A stretch of 64,000 nt of DNA from JANQSS01 sp965249735 (GTDB lineage Bacteria; Bacteroidota; Bacteroidia; Chitinophagales; Saprospiraceae), in NCBI GenBank assembly GCA_965249735.1, contig CBDFMS010000025.1, positions 682,001-746,000 on the forward strand, given 5' to 3'. Numbering within the stretch: the first letter of the stretch is position 1; the number at the start of each line of letters is the position of its first letter. The position numbers were made by a program, and so were the translations under genes. Below are positions 40,981 to 49,296 of the stretch, piece after piece. The notes beneath the pieces were generated by a model. That model made no database searches and had not been told where the DNA came from. It saw only the letters and a list, made by a program, of their open reading frames with translations.

Positions 40981-41153
40981 GTAATTTTAGTTATGGTCAG
41001 ATGCTGTACAGAAGACAGCCTAATATTTGAAATCAATCTCGTTCGCCCAGGCGAAGATAGAAGTTTGAAAAGAATCCGATTCATCCAATAAAAAACAACC
41101 CAATCCCAACCCTCTCACAATCGCAAGTTCTCAAGCTCTCACTCCTCTCCCTT
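40981..41153. other. Spacer between rnr repeat array and DUF819 gene
   Basis: AT-rich with pyrimidine-rich stretches towards the array; no ORF, hairpin or promoter box convincing enough to call was seen. Confidence 0.5.
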
Positions 41154-41289
41154 GCTCACCTGCTCACTTGCTCACCTGCTCACCCGCTCACTCGCTCACT
41201 CGCTCGAACGCTCACCTGCTCACCCGCTCACTCGCTCACTCGCTCGAACGCTCACCTGCTCACCTGCTCACCTGCTCACCTGCTCACTT
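41154..41289 (+). repeat. 8-bp tandem repeat (17 units) at the rnr 3' end
   Basis: Seventeen consecutive octamers of the form GCTCACCT (variants -ACTT, -ACCC, -ACTC and GCTCGAAC). A five-unit block (40 bp: CCT, CCC, CTC, CTC, GAAC) at 41170-41209 includes a second-order repeat copied at 41210-41249. The last two units encode the final codons and the stop of rnr on the minus strand. Confidence 0.95.
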
Positions 41290-43432
41290 CCTCAACCATT
41301 TCCATCTCAATACGTCGCCCCTCCACATCCACTTCTACAATACGGACTCGCACATTATCACCCATTGCATAAATCGTACCTGTTGCCTGCCCGATAGCCG
41401 AAAATCCGCTCCGGTGTAACTCAAATGCTTCGTCAAATAATTGAAAAGGAACGAGACCTTCACCGATTCCTTTTTCAAGGTTGACAAACATACCGCGGTC
41501 AATTAATCCACTGATTTTACCATTGAATGATTGACCTTCAAATTGCTTCATAAATTCGGCCTGTTTCAATTTAATCGATTCACGCTCTGCCTCCATGGCC
41601 AATCGCTCTCGTCTCGATATATGCGAACACATGGCTTCCAATTTGGATTTATCGTAATGCAGCTCCTCTTTTTGTAAAAATGCATAAACGATGCGGTGAA
41701 CAAGTACATCGGCATATCGTCTGATCGGACTGGTGAAATGAGCATAGTGTGAAAATGCTAATCCGAAATGCCCAATATTATCAGTGGTATAGATGGCCTT
41801 GGCCATGGATCGGATACCTAGTTGCTCCAGGATATGAAAGGTCTCATTTTTTCTGGCCGATTCGTGCAGTCTGTTAAATGATGCGCGCACGGCATTCATA
41901 TTTGAATAATTAAACTCAAAACCCAGCATTTTTGCCATTGCGGCGAGATCAGCTATTTTGTCCATATCCGGTTCATCGTGTACACGATAGGGTAGTGGCG
42001 TACGACCATGACTTTTTTTATCGATGAAATGAGCAATCGTTTTATTCGCTAACAGCATTAGATCTTCAACCATCAAATGAGTGGATTTTCGCTCCTTGAT
42101 ATAAATATCTGTTGGATATTTTTTTTCATCTAATAGAAATCGAATTTCCTGACTATCAAAATTAATGGCACCGTCATTATTACGTGCCTGACGTTGGGAA
42201 TCTGCAAATTCCTTAATCCGTGTTAGTGACTTTTTAAATTTGCTTCTTTTCCCATCTAATATTTCCTGGGCTTCTTCATATGCAAATCGTTTGTCTGAGC
42301 GTATGATGGTTTTGCCAATCCAGTAATCTGTGATTTTATTTTCCGGAGTTACTCGGAACGTCACAGCAAAAGTCAGGCGATCCTTCTGTTCGACGAGCGA
42401 ACATAAATCGTTTGACAGAGTCTCCGGGAGCATAGGGCATACCTTTCCGACCAGGTATACAGATGTTGAACGCCGTCGTGCTTCTTTATCAAGGAGTGTG
42501 TTTTTCTCCAGGTAGTGGGTGACATCTGCAATATGAATACCGACCTCCACGTCGCCATTGCCAAATTCGTCATAAGAGAGGGCATCATCAAAATCTTTTG
42601 CGTCAGCAGGATCGATCGTATACGTGAGTACATCGCGATAGTCTTCACGTTTTTCCGGGTTCCAGTTTATTCCTTGCTGTTCAATCTGTTTTAGTTCATC
42701 GGAAATTGAAGATGGAAATATATAATTAAATCCATATTTAGTAAGAATTGATAATTCCGATAATTCATGATTTTCGTAATTGGTCAGTACTTCGGTGACT
42801 GCGGCGATGGGTGATTGATTTGGTTTTTCAGGCCAGTATTTTATTTCCAGCAAGACTGTATCTCCTTCTACAGCGCCATTCAAATCCGATGTAGGAATAT
42901 CTATTTCTTTAATTCCTATTTCTTGTATGGGATAGGCATAACCTCTATTTGTAATATTATACAACTTGGCAATAACATCCTGAATGGAGCGCTCAATTAT
43001 TTTTCGAACATAACCCTCAGGTTTGCCATTGCGTTTTATTCTTGTAATTTCTACTTCTACGATGTCATTGCGCATGGCGCCTTTTAAATGTTTGGCCGGA
43101 ACATAAACATCGTGTTCCATGCCATCGACAATGACATAACCCGCACCACTGCGCGTTTTATCCATTCGACCTATCATACTTCCCGAAGCGGACGCCGTCG
43201 AGCGGTGTTTTGATCGGCGAGATGTCGCTCTGCCGTATTTACCACGGCTTACTTCGACCAGAAACTTGTCACGTTCAAGTTGCTTGACGATGCGATAAAC
43301 CATCGCAGAAGGACCTTTATATTTTATGCGTTTTGATATCGCTTTTATTGTAAGGACCTTGTTTGGTCCCTGGATAAATAATTTTTTTACTTTCTTTTTA
43401 TATTCGCTTGTTATATTTTTATTCTTTTTCAT
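41276..43432 (-). CDS. rnr: Ribonuclease R
   Basis: 718 residues. RNase R is a processive 3'-5' exoribonuclease active on structured RNA. A winged-helix N-terminus (about 1-75) precedes two cold-shock-like OB domains. The RNB catalytic domain carries YTIDPADAKDFDDALS (metal-binding aspartates, about residues 270-285), VGIHIADVTHYL and HYAHFTSPIRRYADVLVHR. An S1 domain closes the protein (FNGKISGLIDRGMFVNLEKGIGEG). The last codons (EVSR, stop) are read from the 8-bp tandem repeat. The basic tail seen in some homologues is absent. Confidence 0.96.
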   Translation of the reverse strand: MKKNKNITSEYKKKVKKLFIQGPNKVLTIKAISKRIKYKGPSAMVYRIVKQLERDKFLVEVSRGKYGRATSRRSKHRSTASASGSMIGRMDKTRSGAGYVIVDGMEHDVYVPAKHLKGAMRNDIVEVEITRIKRNGKPEGYVRKIIERSIQDVIAKLYNITNRGYAYPIQEIGIKEIDIPTSDLNGAVEGDTVLLEIKYWPEKPNQSPIAAVTEVLTNYENHELSELSILTKYGFNYIFPSSISDELKQIEQQGINWNPEKREDYRDVLTYTIDPADAKDFDDALSYDEFGNGDVEVGIHIADVTHYLEKNTLLDKEARRRSTSVYLVGKVCPMLPETLSNDLCSLVEQKDRLTFAVTFRVTPENKITDYWIGKTIIRSDKRFAYEEAQEILDGKRSKFKKSLTRIKEFADSQRQARNNDGAINFDSQEIRFLLDEKKYPTDIYIKERKSTHLMVEDLMLLANKTIAHFIDKKSHGRTPLPYRVHDEPDMDKIADLAAMAKMLGFEFNYSNMNAVRASFNRLHESARKNETFHILEQLGIRSMAKAIYTTDNIGHFGLAFSHYAHFTSPIRRYADVLVHRIVYAFLQKEELHYDKSKLEAMCSHISRRERLAMEAERESIKLKQAEFMKQFEGQSFNGKISGLIDRGMFVNLEKGIGEGLVPFQLFDEAFELHRSGFSAIGQATGTIYAMGDNVRVRIVEVDVEGRRIEMEMVEEVSR

Positions 43433-43441
43433 TCAATAATT

Positions 43442-43921
43442 TTATGATGATATAATAGACCCGTCCGGAAGAGTTTCCAGACTATAAGTTTGGGTCTCGA
43501 GTTCGTCGATGTGACCGTCTTGGTCAGAAAGACTGGCTACAATATATATGACGTTGTTGATGTCTATAGATGTGGCCATTCGGAGAATAGAATCTTTTGT
43601 GGCTATTAAACCACCAATAAGTCTGCGATCCAACAATTCTCCTTTTTTATTTAGATTGATTAAATAATATTCATAATTGAGGGCTTTAGCGCGCCAATAG
43701 ACCAGGGAATGATATTCTTCAGATATTGATAAACGAAAACACGGCACATATTCCCGGTCGTCATCTGTGGCAAAATCTTCTTCAATGGTATTGAAAAAAC
43801 TACGCGCCATTTCTTCATTAATTAATTTATTCCGTTTTGAAAATTCAAAAATGGATTCTTCGGTTAAGGTCAGGGGTGGCTCTAGATTCGGAAAGAGTTT
43901 TATGAATTGGGTCAACGTCAT
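43442..43921 (-). CDS. Hypothetical protein upstream of rnr
   Basis: 159 residues from the ATG at 43921; a TTG at 43987 would add 22 residues. It is not recognised. It is acidic, without signal peptide or membrane segment, with an N-terminal helical half and a C-terminal beta-rich half (LSISEEYHSLVYWRAKA, YYLINLNKKGELLDRRLIGG) that reads like a small regulatory or immunity-type fold. It lies nine bases upstream of rnr on the same strand, so co-transcription is likely. Confidence 0.6.
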   Translation of the reverse strand: MTLTQFIKLFPNLEPPLTLTEESIFEFSKRNKLINEEMARSFFNTIEEDFATDDDREYVPCFRLSISEEYHSLVYWRAKALNYEYYLINLNKKGELLDRRLIGGLIATKDSILRMATSIDINNVIYIVASLSDQDGHIDELETQTYSLETLPDGSIISS

Positions 43922-43997
43922 ATGGATAGTCTTAAAGTGCAAAGCTAAGTCAATTTTAAAGGCCGCCCCGTCGAGTGAGTATAACAAATCCCACTTT

Positions 43998-44126
43998 TTA
44001 GTTCATTAAAAGCCATGGAAGAAGAGGGAGGCCTCTCCTCCATTAGGAGGTTGGAAGACGCGAGAAGACAAATAACTTTAAAATACCAACGAGATTCATT
44101 GTTAACGCTCAACCGCATCCTAAAGT
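43998..44126 (+). repeat. Direct repeat, copy 1 (about 129 bp)
   Basis: Matches 44182-44309 with only three substitutions in the 120-bp core. Contains a GAGGCCTC palindrome and a CCTCC-ATTA-GGAGG hairpin. Confidence 0.93.
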
Positions 44127-44167
44127 TCTGTGTACTTCCGGCAAGGAAGTCATATTCAGTTAGTTAA
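44015..44167 (+). pseudogene. Truncated copy of a duplicated small ORF
   Basis: From the internal ATG it encodes 50 residues starting MEEEGGLSSIRRLED. Compared with copy 2, the upstream start ATGGCAAAT is ATAACAAAT here, followed by an insertion that brings in a TAG, so the original N-terminus is lost. The core differs from copy 2 at three positions, all synonymous. It may still be expressed from the internal ATG or be a decaying copy. Confidence 0.5.
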
Positions 44168-44168
44168 T

Positions 44169-44336
44169 ATGGCAAATCAATTTAGTTCATTAAAAGCCAT
44201 GGAAGAAGAGGGAGGCCTCTCCTCCATTAGGAGGTTGGAAGACGCAAGAAGACAAATAACTTTAAAATACCAACGAGATTCATTGTTAACGCTCAATCGC
44301 ATCTTAAAGGTCTGTCTGCTGCAGACATGGGAGTGA
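44169..44336 (+). CDS. Small protein of unknown function (intact duplicate)
   Basis: 55 residues, starting MANQFSSLKAMEEEGG and ending VCLLQTWE. The composition is charged and helical (RRLEDARRQI, DSLLTLNRILKV), with no signal peptide. It is not recognised as a known family. The evidence that it is coding is comparative: the 129-bp neighbour copy differs only at synonymous sites in the shared core. It lies between the hypothetical-rnr pair and the sdh operon, 205 bp before sdhC. Confidence 0.5.
   Translation: MANQFSSLKAMEEEGGLSSIRRLEDARRQITLKYQRDSLLTLNRILKVCLLQTWE
44182..44309 (+). repeat. Direct repeat, copy 2 (about 128 bp)
   Basis: Second copy of the repeat at 43998-44126, offset 184 bp. 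It lies inside the 55-residue ORF. Confidence 0.93.
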
Positions 44337-44503
44337 TATCCACTTTGTTAACATATGGATTTTGATTTTGTGCATTTTGTTATACACAACCTCGTCAATA
44401 GTCGATTCTTAAGATAGAAATAATACAGCTCCAGGTTCTGCATTCCCTTCACTAGAATAATTCTAAATAAGAATACCGGCGACTTCTTAAAACATCCGTA
44501 TTG

Positions 44504-44511
44504 TAGCTTTG
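44504..44511 (+). promoter_or_regulatory. Probable -7 box of the sdh operon promoter
   Basis: TAGCTTTG matches TAnnTTTG and lies 30 bp upstream of sdhC. No clear -33 TTTG at the expected spacing. Confidence 0.45.
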
Positions 44512-44541
44512 TTTTACTACATACTCAATTGACGTTTATAT

Positions 44542-45192
44542 ATGAATTGGTTATCAAATTTTATTAGATCTTCCATAGGCAAGAAGGTAGTGATGAGCTT
44601 GTCAGGATTGTTTCTCATCGTCTTTCTCATCGTACACCTGGTCGTTAATTCGACCTTATTGGTGGGTGAAGAACTATTCAACGAGGCGTCCCATTTTATG
44701 GAGACAAATATCCTCATCCAGGTCATGCAATATGTGTTGGCAGCCGGCTTCATCATTCATATCATATATGGCATCGTGTTGACCCGTCAAAATAACAGGG
44801 CACGCGGTCCGATAAGGTATGCCAAAAACAAATCCAGCGTCCACACCCCGCTAAACTCGCGTTCGATGATCTATACCGGTGTTTTGATCCTGTTGTTTTT
44901 AATACTTCACATAAGAAATTTTTTCGTTCCGATGAAATTTTCAGAAGTAGCAAGTAACTATGAATTGGTTGCAGGTAAATTTGGCAATCCAATCTTTACA
45001 ATCCTTTATGTGGTGGCCTTTATATTGCTCGGCCTTCATCTAAGTCATGGTTTCAAATCGTCCTTTCAATCACTCGGTGCAGCACACAGTAAGTATACAC
45101 CAGTTATTAAAGGTCTGGGAACCATATTTTTTATCCTCATGTCTCTGGGCTTCTCGTTCATAGCCATCGTCATGTATGTCCAAAGTCTGTAA
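44542..45192 (+). CDS. sdhC: Succinate dehydrogenase cytochrome b subunit
   Basis: 216 residues with five hydrophobic segments. It is the single b558-type membrane anchor of the Bacteroidota succinate dehydrogenase/fumarate reductase complex, binding haem and quinone in the inner membrane. Histidines that could ligate haem lie in the membrane segments (IVHLVVNSTLL, HIIYGIVL, FLILHIRNFF, LHLSHGFKSSFQ). The N-terminus RSSIGKKVVMSLSGLFLI is typical. First gene of sdhCAB. Confidence 0.92.
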   Translation: MNWLSNFIRSSIGKKVVMSLSGLFLIVFLIVHLVVNSTLLVGEELFNEASHFMETNILIQVMQYVLAAGFIIHIIYGIVLTRQNNRARGPIRYAKNKSSVHTPLNSRSMIYTGVLILLFLILHIRNFFVPMKFSEVASNYELVAGKFGNPIFTILYVVAFILLGLHLSHGFKSSFQSLGAAHSKYTPVIKGLGTIFFILMSLGFSFIAIVMYVQSL

Positions 45193-45224
45193 TAAATTGA
45201 ATTTTTAAACGGCAAATTTTGCTT

Positions 45225-47234
45225 ATGTCATTACAATCAAAAGCTCCACAAGGTCCATTAGAATATAGATGGAAGAATCACCAGGCTTCCATTCGACTGG
45301 TGGCTCCCAACAATCGGGATCGTATCGATGTCATCGTCGTTGGAACAGGACTGGCAGGTGGATCTGCTGCGGCTACATTGGCAGAACAAGGATACAATGT
45401 TAAGGCCTTCTGCTATCAGGATTCACCACGTCGGGCACACTCGATCGCTGCTCAGGGTGGGATTAACGCAGCAAAAAATTATCAGGGCGACAATGATTCG
45501 ATTTATCGACTATTCTACGATACCATCAAAGGGGGCGATTATCGGTCAAGAGAATCGAATACGTATCGTCTGGCTGAAGTTTCAGCCAATATTATTGATC
45601 AGTGCGTTGCACAGGGAGTCCCTTTTGGACGGGAGTATGGCGGATTGCTGGACAATCGATCATTTGGTGGAGTTCAGGTATCGCGAACATTCTATGCAAA
45701 AGGTCAAACAGGCCAACAATTATTACTCGGCTGCTACTCGGCCATGTCGAGACAAATAGGCAAGGGTAAGATTAAAATGTACAATCGGCATGAAATGCTG
45801 GACCTGGTCATTGTTGATGGCAAAGCCAGGGGTATCATCGCAAGAAACCTCATCACCGGTGAAATAGAAAGACATGCAGCACACGCCGTCGTAATTGCTT
45901 CAGGTGGTTATGGCAACGTCTATTTCCTCTCTACCAACGCCATGGGGTCCAATGTGACGGCGTCATGGAAAATTCATAAACAAGGCGCAGTATTCGCTAA
46001 CCCCTGTTTTGTCCAAATTCATCCAACCTGTATTCCCGTGCACGGCAGCCAGCAATCAAAGCTGACACTCATGTCGGAGTCACTCCGAAATTCCGGTCGA
46101 ATATGGGTTCCGAAAAAAATTGAGGATGCCGCCGCAATTCGTGAAGGACAAAAAAAAGCCATCGATATCGCCGAAGAAGATAGAGACTATTACCTCGAAA
46201 GAAGATATCCGGCTTTTGGAAATCTGGTGCCACGCGATGTGGCAGCAAGGGCTGCAAAGGAACGATGTGACGCAGGATTCGGAGTCGAAAATAATGATAC
46301 CAATGAAGGGGTATTTCTCGACTTTTCCACAGAAATAATGAAGAAAGGAAAGGAAAGTGCATACGAGCAGGGAATTAATAATCCATCGGAAGCGACTATT
46401 CGTGAATTAGGAGAAAAATGGATCGAAGATAAATATGGGAACTTATTTCAGATGTATGAAAAAATTACAGACGATAATCCTTATAAAACACCGATGAAGA
46501 TTTATCCCGCCGTCCATTATACCATGGGCGGAGTATGGGTCGATTATAATTTAATGTCTACAATACCCGGCTGTTTCGTGATCGGGGAAGCCAATTTTTC
46601 AGACCATGGCGCAAATCGTCTGGGAGCTTCCGCTTTGATGCAGGGTTTAGCAGATGGCTATTTCGTATTACCATATACAATTGCTGATTATTTGGCCGAT
46701 GATATTCGAACAGGTCCCATTTCAACAGACCTACCCGAATTCGAAGCCATAGAAAACAAAGTAAATGAGCGCCTGAATAAACTAGTGAATAACGGGGGAT
46801 CGAAAAGTGTGGATTACTTTCATAAACAACTCGGCTTAATTATGTGGAACAAGGTGGGTATGGAACGAAATGAAACCCACCTCAAAGAGGCCATTGAAGA
46901 TATTGAGAAATTAAAAGAAGAATTCTGGAAGGACGTTTTCGTGCCCGGCTCAGCAAATGGAATGAATCCTGAACTTGAAAAAGCGGGCCGTGTGGCCGAT
47001 TTTATGGAATTAGGACAACTCATGGCAATTGATGCGCTCGACCGCAAAGAGTCATGTGGGGGACATTTTAGACGGGAATACCGAACTGACGATGGAGAGG
47101 CCAAACGGGATGACCGAAATTATACCTATGTGTCAAATTGGGAATATCAAGGGGAAGACATTAGTAAAGAAAAATTGATTAAAGAAGATTTAAATTTCGA
47201 ATTCGTAGAATTAAAAACTAGAAGCTATAAGTAG
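45225..47234 (+). CDS. sdhA: Succinate dehydrogenase/fumarate reductase flavoprotein subunit
   Basis: 669 residues from the ATG at 45225 (a TTG two codons upstream is in frame). It oxidises succinate to fumarate with covalently bound FAD. Seen: VIVVGTGLAGGSAAATLAEQ, the FAD-attachment region RRAHSIAAQGGINAA, the active-site region HPTCIPVHG, VHYTMGGVWVDY and the C-terminal RKESCGGHFRREY. The length agrees with the long Bacteroidota form. It follows sdhC by 32 bp. An unrelated gene and a repeat array separate it from sdhB. Confidence 0.96.
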   Translation: MSLQSKAPQGPLEYRWKNHQASIRLVAPNNRDRIDVIVVGTGLAGGSAAATLAEQGYNVKAFCYQDSPRRAHSIAAQGGINAAKNYQGDNDSIYRLFYDTIKGGDYRSRESNTYRLAEVSANIIDQCVAQGVPFGREYGGLLDNRSFGGVQVSRTFYAKGQTGQQLLLGCYSAMSRQIGKGKIKMYNRHEMLDLVIVDGKARGIIARNLITGEIERHAAHAVVIASGGYGNVYFLSTNAMGSNVTASWKIHKQGAVFANPCFVQIHPTCIPVHGSQQSKLTLMSESLRNSGRIWVPKKIEDAAAIREGQKKAIDIAEEDRDYYLERRYPAFGNLVPRDVAARAAKERCDAGFGVENNDTNEGVFLDFSTEIMKKGKESAYEQGINNPSEATIRELGEKWIEDKYGNLFQMYEKITDDNPYKTPMKIYPAVHYTMGGVWVDYNLMSTIPGCFVIGEANFSDHGANRLGASALMQGLADGYFVLPYTIADYLADDIRTGPISTDLPEFEAIENKVNERLNKLVNNGGSKSVDYFHKQLGLIMWNKVGMERNETHLKEAIEDIEKLKEEFWKDVFVPGSANGMNPELEKAGRVADFMELGQLMAIDALDRKESCGGHFRREYRTDDGEAKRDDRNYTYVSNWEYQGEDISKEKLIKEDLNFEFVELKTRSYK

Positions 47235-47285
47235 GAATGGTTAATTTAGTGAATTAGGTCACTTCGGTTTAGTAAGAATTATAAT

Positions 47286-47663
47286 ATGCCAAGGCAAAAC
47301 TTAAATGATTTGGTTTTATATCAAAAATGTACCGAGCTGAGGCGCGAAATTTCGGTATTAGTCAAGCAAAAATTACCGAAAGAAGAAAAATATCGATTGA
47401 CGGATCAGCTAATAAGATGCAGCCGATCTATTTCAGCGAACATAGCAGAAGGTCATGGAAGGTTTCATTTCCAGGAGAATATCCAGTTTTGTAGAGTGGC
47501 GAGAGGATCGTTATATGAATTGAAAGACCATCTGAGTGTGGCATTAGAAGAAGACTATATTGATAAGAATGATCATGAATTATTTATCAATTTGATTAGT
47601 CATTGTTTGAAATTAATAAATGGATATATAAAATATATTAAGGAGCTAAAGAATAAATCATGA
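47286..47663 (+). CDS. Four-helix-bundle protein (23S rRNA IVP / S23 family)
   Basis: 125 residues, entirely helical. The family signature is clear: LVLYQKCTELRREI, LTDQLIRCSRSISANIAEGHGR and NIQFCRVARGSLYELKDHLSVA. Members are known as proteins encoded in intervening sequences of 23S rRNA genes and as scattered accessory genes; related bundles serve as accessory proteins in diversity-generating retroelements. Their molecular function is unsettled. The surprising point is the location, in the same orientation between sdhA and sdhB, 51 bp after sdhA and 113 bp before sdhB. Confidence 0.9.
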   Translation: MPRQNLNDLVLYQKCTELRREISVLVKQKLPKEEKYRLTDQLIRCSRSISANIAEGHGRFHFQENIQFCRVARGSLYELKDHLSVALEEDYIDKNDHELFINLISHCLKLINGYIKYIKELKNKS

Positions 47664-47670
47664 ATACCAC

Positions 47671-47773
47671 CCAATTCACCCAATTCACCCAATTCACTAA
47701 TTCACTAATTCACCCAATTCACTAATTCACCAATTCACTAATTCACTAATTCACTAATTCACCCAATTCACAA
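47671..47773 (+). repeat. Tandem AATTCAC-type repeats before sdhB
   Basis: Twelve TTCAC cores spaced 8 or 9 bases, with units AATTCACCC, AATTCACTA and AATTCACCA, fill the gap from the four-helix-bundle gene to four bases before the sdhB start. Confidence 0.93.
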
Positions 47774-47776
47774 TAA

Positions 47777-48529
47777 ATGAATCTTACATTAAAAATATGG
47801 CGCCAAAAAGATCAACGGTCGAAAGGCGCATTTGAAACATGCAAATTGAACGACGTCTCGCCGAATAGTTCCTTCCTCGAAATGCTGGATATGCTAAATG
47901 AGCAATTGATCAATCAAAAACAAGAACCTGTGGTTTTTGATCATGACTGCCGGGAAGGAATCTGTGGGACATGTTCGCTTTATATCAATGGTGACGCCCA
48001 CGGCCCTGATCAGGCCATTACAACCTGTCAACTCCACATGAGAAAATTCAATGATGGAGATACCATCTGGATTGAACCCTGGCGGGCCAAACCATTTCCT
48101 GTAATCAAGGATTTGATAGTTGACCGGACATCCTTCGATCGAATTATGGCGGCCGGAGGGTTTATTTCCGTCAATACTTCCGGCAATACGCAGGATGCCA
48201 ATAATATCCCTATAAATAAAAATGATGCAGACAAGGCATTTGACGCAGCCGCCTGTATCGGCTGCGGTGCATGTGTTGCTTCATGTAAAAATGGTTCAGC
48301 CATGCTCTTCGTCTCAGCCAAAGTTTCACAGTTTGCACTTTTACCTCAGGGACAACCTGAAGCGAAGCAACGTGCCTTGAACATGGTCCGACAAATGGAC
48401 AAAGAAGGATTTGGAAGTTGCACGAATACGGGTGCATGCGAGATAGAATGTCCAAAAGAAATATCGCTCGATAATATTGCACGATTGAATCGGGAGTACA
48501 TTTCAGCGGCATTCACACTAGAGGAATAG
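47777..48529 (+). CDS. sdhB: Succinate dehydrogenase iron-sulfur subunit
   Basis: 250 residues. It passes electrons from the flavoprotein to the membrane anchor. The [2Fe-2S] ligands are in DCREGICGTCSLYING with the fourth cysteine in TTCQLHM. The [4Fe-4S]/[3Fe-4S] ligands are in CIGCGACVASCKNGS and CTNTGACEIECPKEI. The start lies just after the short-repeat array, so changes in array length could alter spacing to the upstream gene but not the protein. Confidence 0.96.
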   Translation: MNLTLKIWRQKDQRSKGAFETCKLNDVSPNSSFLEMLDMLNEQLINQKQEPVVFDHDCREGICGTCSLYINGDAHGPDQAITTCQLHMRKFNDGDTIWIEPWRAKPFPVIKDLIVDRTSFDRIMAAGGFISVNTSGNTQDANNIPINKNDADKAFDAAACIGCGACVASCKNGSAMLFVSAKVSQFALLPQGQPEAKQRALNMVRQMDKEGFGSCTNTGACEIECPKEISLDNIARLNREYISAAFTLEE

Positions 48530-48938
48530 GAAATAAGTTTTTTACTATATCCGGTGTTCGTGACCTGTACCTTTTAGTCCCTCCTTAATGATCGCTTCGT
48601 TGAGAATTAATGACTTGATCTTTTTTTTTGTACTCCGAAATTTGAAGGTGGTGGCATTGTGCGATGACGAGCAGTTTCTGGCAATGACGAATTTCATCTG
48701 CCGAATTTGCCGAGTACATCATCAGAAGGCGAGGCCATACATGGATATCACCCAACATATTCCACCTTGTTCATAAGAAGAGAAGTGCCACCTCGCTTTC
48801 AAATATTGTTTAACAATTTAATCCATTTTTTTGAATTTCCTAAACAAGATCATTTGACCAAATTGAATTTTGCTACTTAAGAGAATTCAGTACTGTTGTG
48901 AAGCATGGAATACTCGAAGAATTTTAAAATTAGACAAG
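48530..48938. other. Intergenic region between sdhB and the IS3 element
   Basis: About 410 bp. A 62-codon frame at 48588-48776 has no recognisable product and biased residues, and is not called. No promoter or hairpin stands out. Confidence 0.5.
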
Positions 48939-48994
48939 TGAAAGCTTCCCCAAAAACTGGACGATTCAAAACTAAAGTATTAAATTGAATTGTC

Positions 48995-49261
48995 ATGAAG
49001 AAATCAAGATTTACAGAAAGTCAGATTGTATCGATTCTAAAGGCTCATGAAGCTGGTCGCAAGACTTCTGATTTGTGTCGTGAAAATGGTATCAGCGAAG
49101 CTACCTTTTATAACTGGCGCAAGAAGTATGGTGGCATGGAAACTACTCAGTTGAAGAAATTAAAAGAGCTTGAGCTGGAGAATCAACGACTGAAACGCAT
49201 GTATGCAGAGCTGAGTTTAGATCATCGTATTCTCAAAGATGTGATTGAAAAAAAGTTCTAA
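48995..49261 (+). CDS. IS3-family transposase OrfA
   Basis: 88 residues. It has an N-terminal helix-turn-helix (FTESQIVSILKAHEAGRKTSDLCRENGISEATFYNWRKKYGG in outline; key elements are SDLCRENGISEATFYNW) followed by a leucine-zipper-like coiled coil (LKKLKELELENQRLKRMYAE). This is the DNA-binding half of the transposase. It ends just after the slippery A-tract, in the 0 frame. Confidence 0.93.
   Translation: MKKSRFTESQIVSILKAHEAGRKTSDLCRENGISEATFYNWRKKYGGMETTQLKKLKELELENQRLKRMYAELSLDHRILKDVIEKKF
49249..49255 (+). promoter_or_regulatory. Programmed -1 frameshift site A_AAA_AAG
   Basis: The heptamer lies in the correct phase relative to orfA (A-AAA-AAG). The -1 frame is open from here through the annotated orfB start at 49297, so an OrfAB fusion (joint at KKVLKPRAK) can be made, as known for IS3-family elements. 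Confidence 0.85.
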
Positions 49262-49296
49262 AGCCTCGTGCTAAACGGCAAATAGCAAAGGGAATC

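Larger units (their letters stand above)
47246..47773. mobile_element. Possible inserted cassette: four-helix-bundle gene with short flanking repeats
   Basis: The unit between sdhA and sdhB consists of a four-helix-bundle gene and a following array of AATTCAC-type repeats. The 12-mer TTAGTGAATTAG at 47246-47257, upstream of the gene, is the exact inverse of a 12-mer occurring several times in the downstream array. The cassette is therefore bounded by inverted copies. Mobility is an inference; no transposase or target duplication is seen. Confidence 0.4.

Noticed and set aside
41154..41289. 8-bp array as a CRISPR
   Set aside because: No spacers; units are contiguous octamers.
43922..43987. 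N-terminal extension of the hypothetical gene from a TTG
   Set aside because: An ATG at 43921 is available and the extension shows no conserved feature.
47671..47773. AATTCAC array as CRISPR or replication iterons
   Set aside because: Units of 8-9 bp without spacers; no replication gene nearby and located inside an operon.
48588..48776. 62-codon plus-strand ORF after sdhB
   Set aside because: No recognisable domain, odd residue composition and no comparative support.
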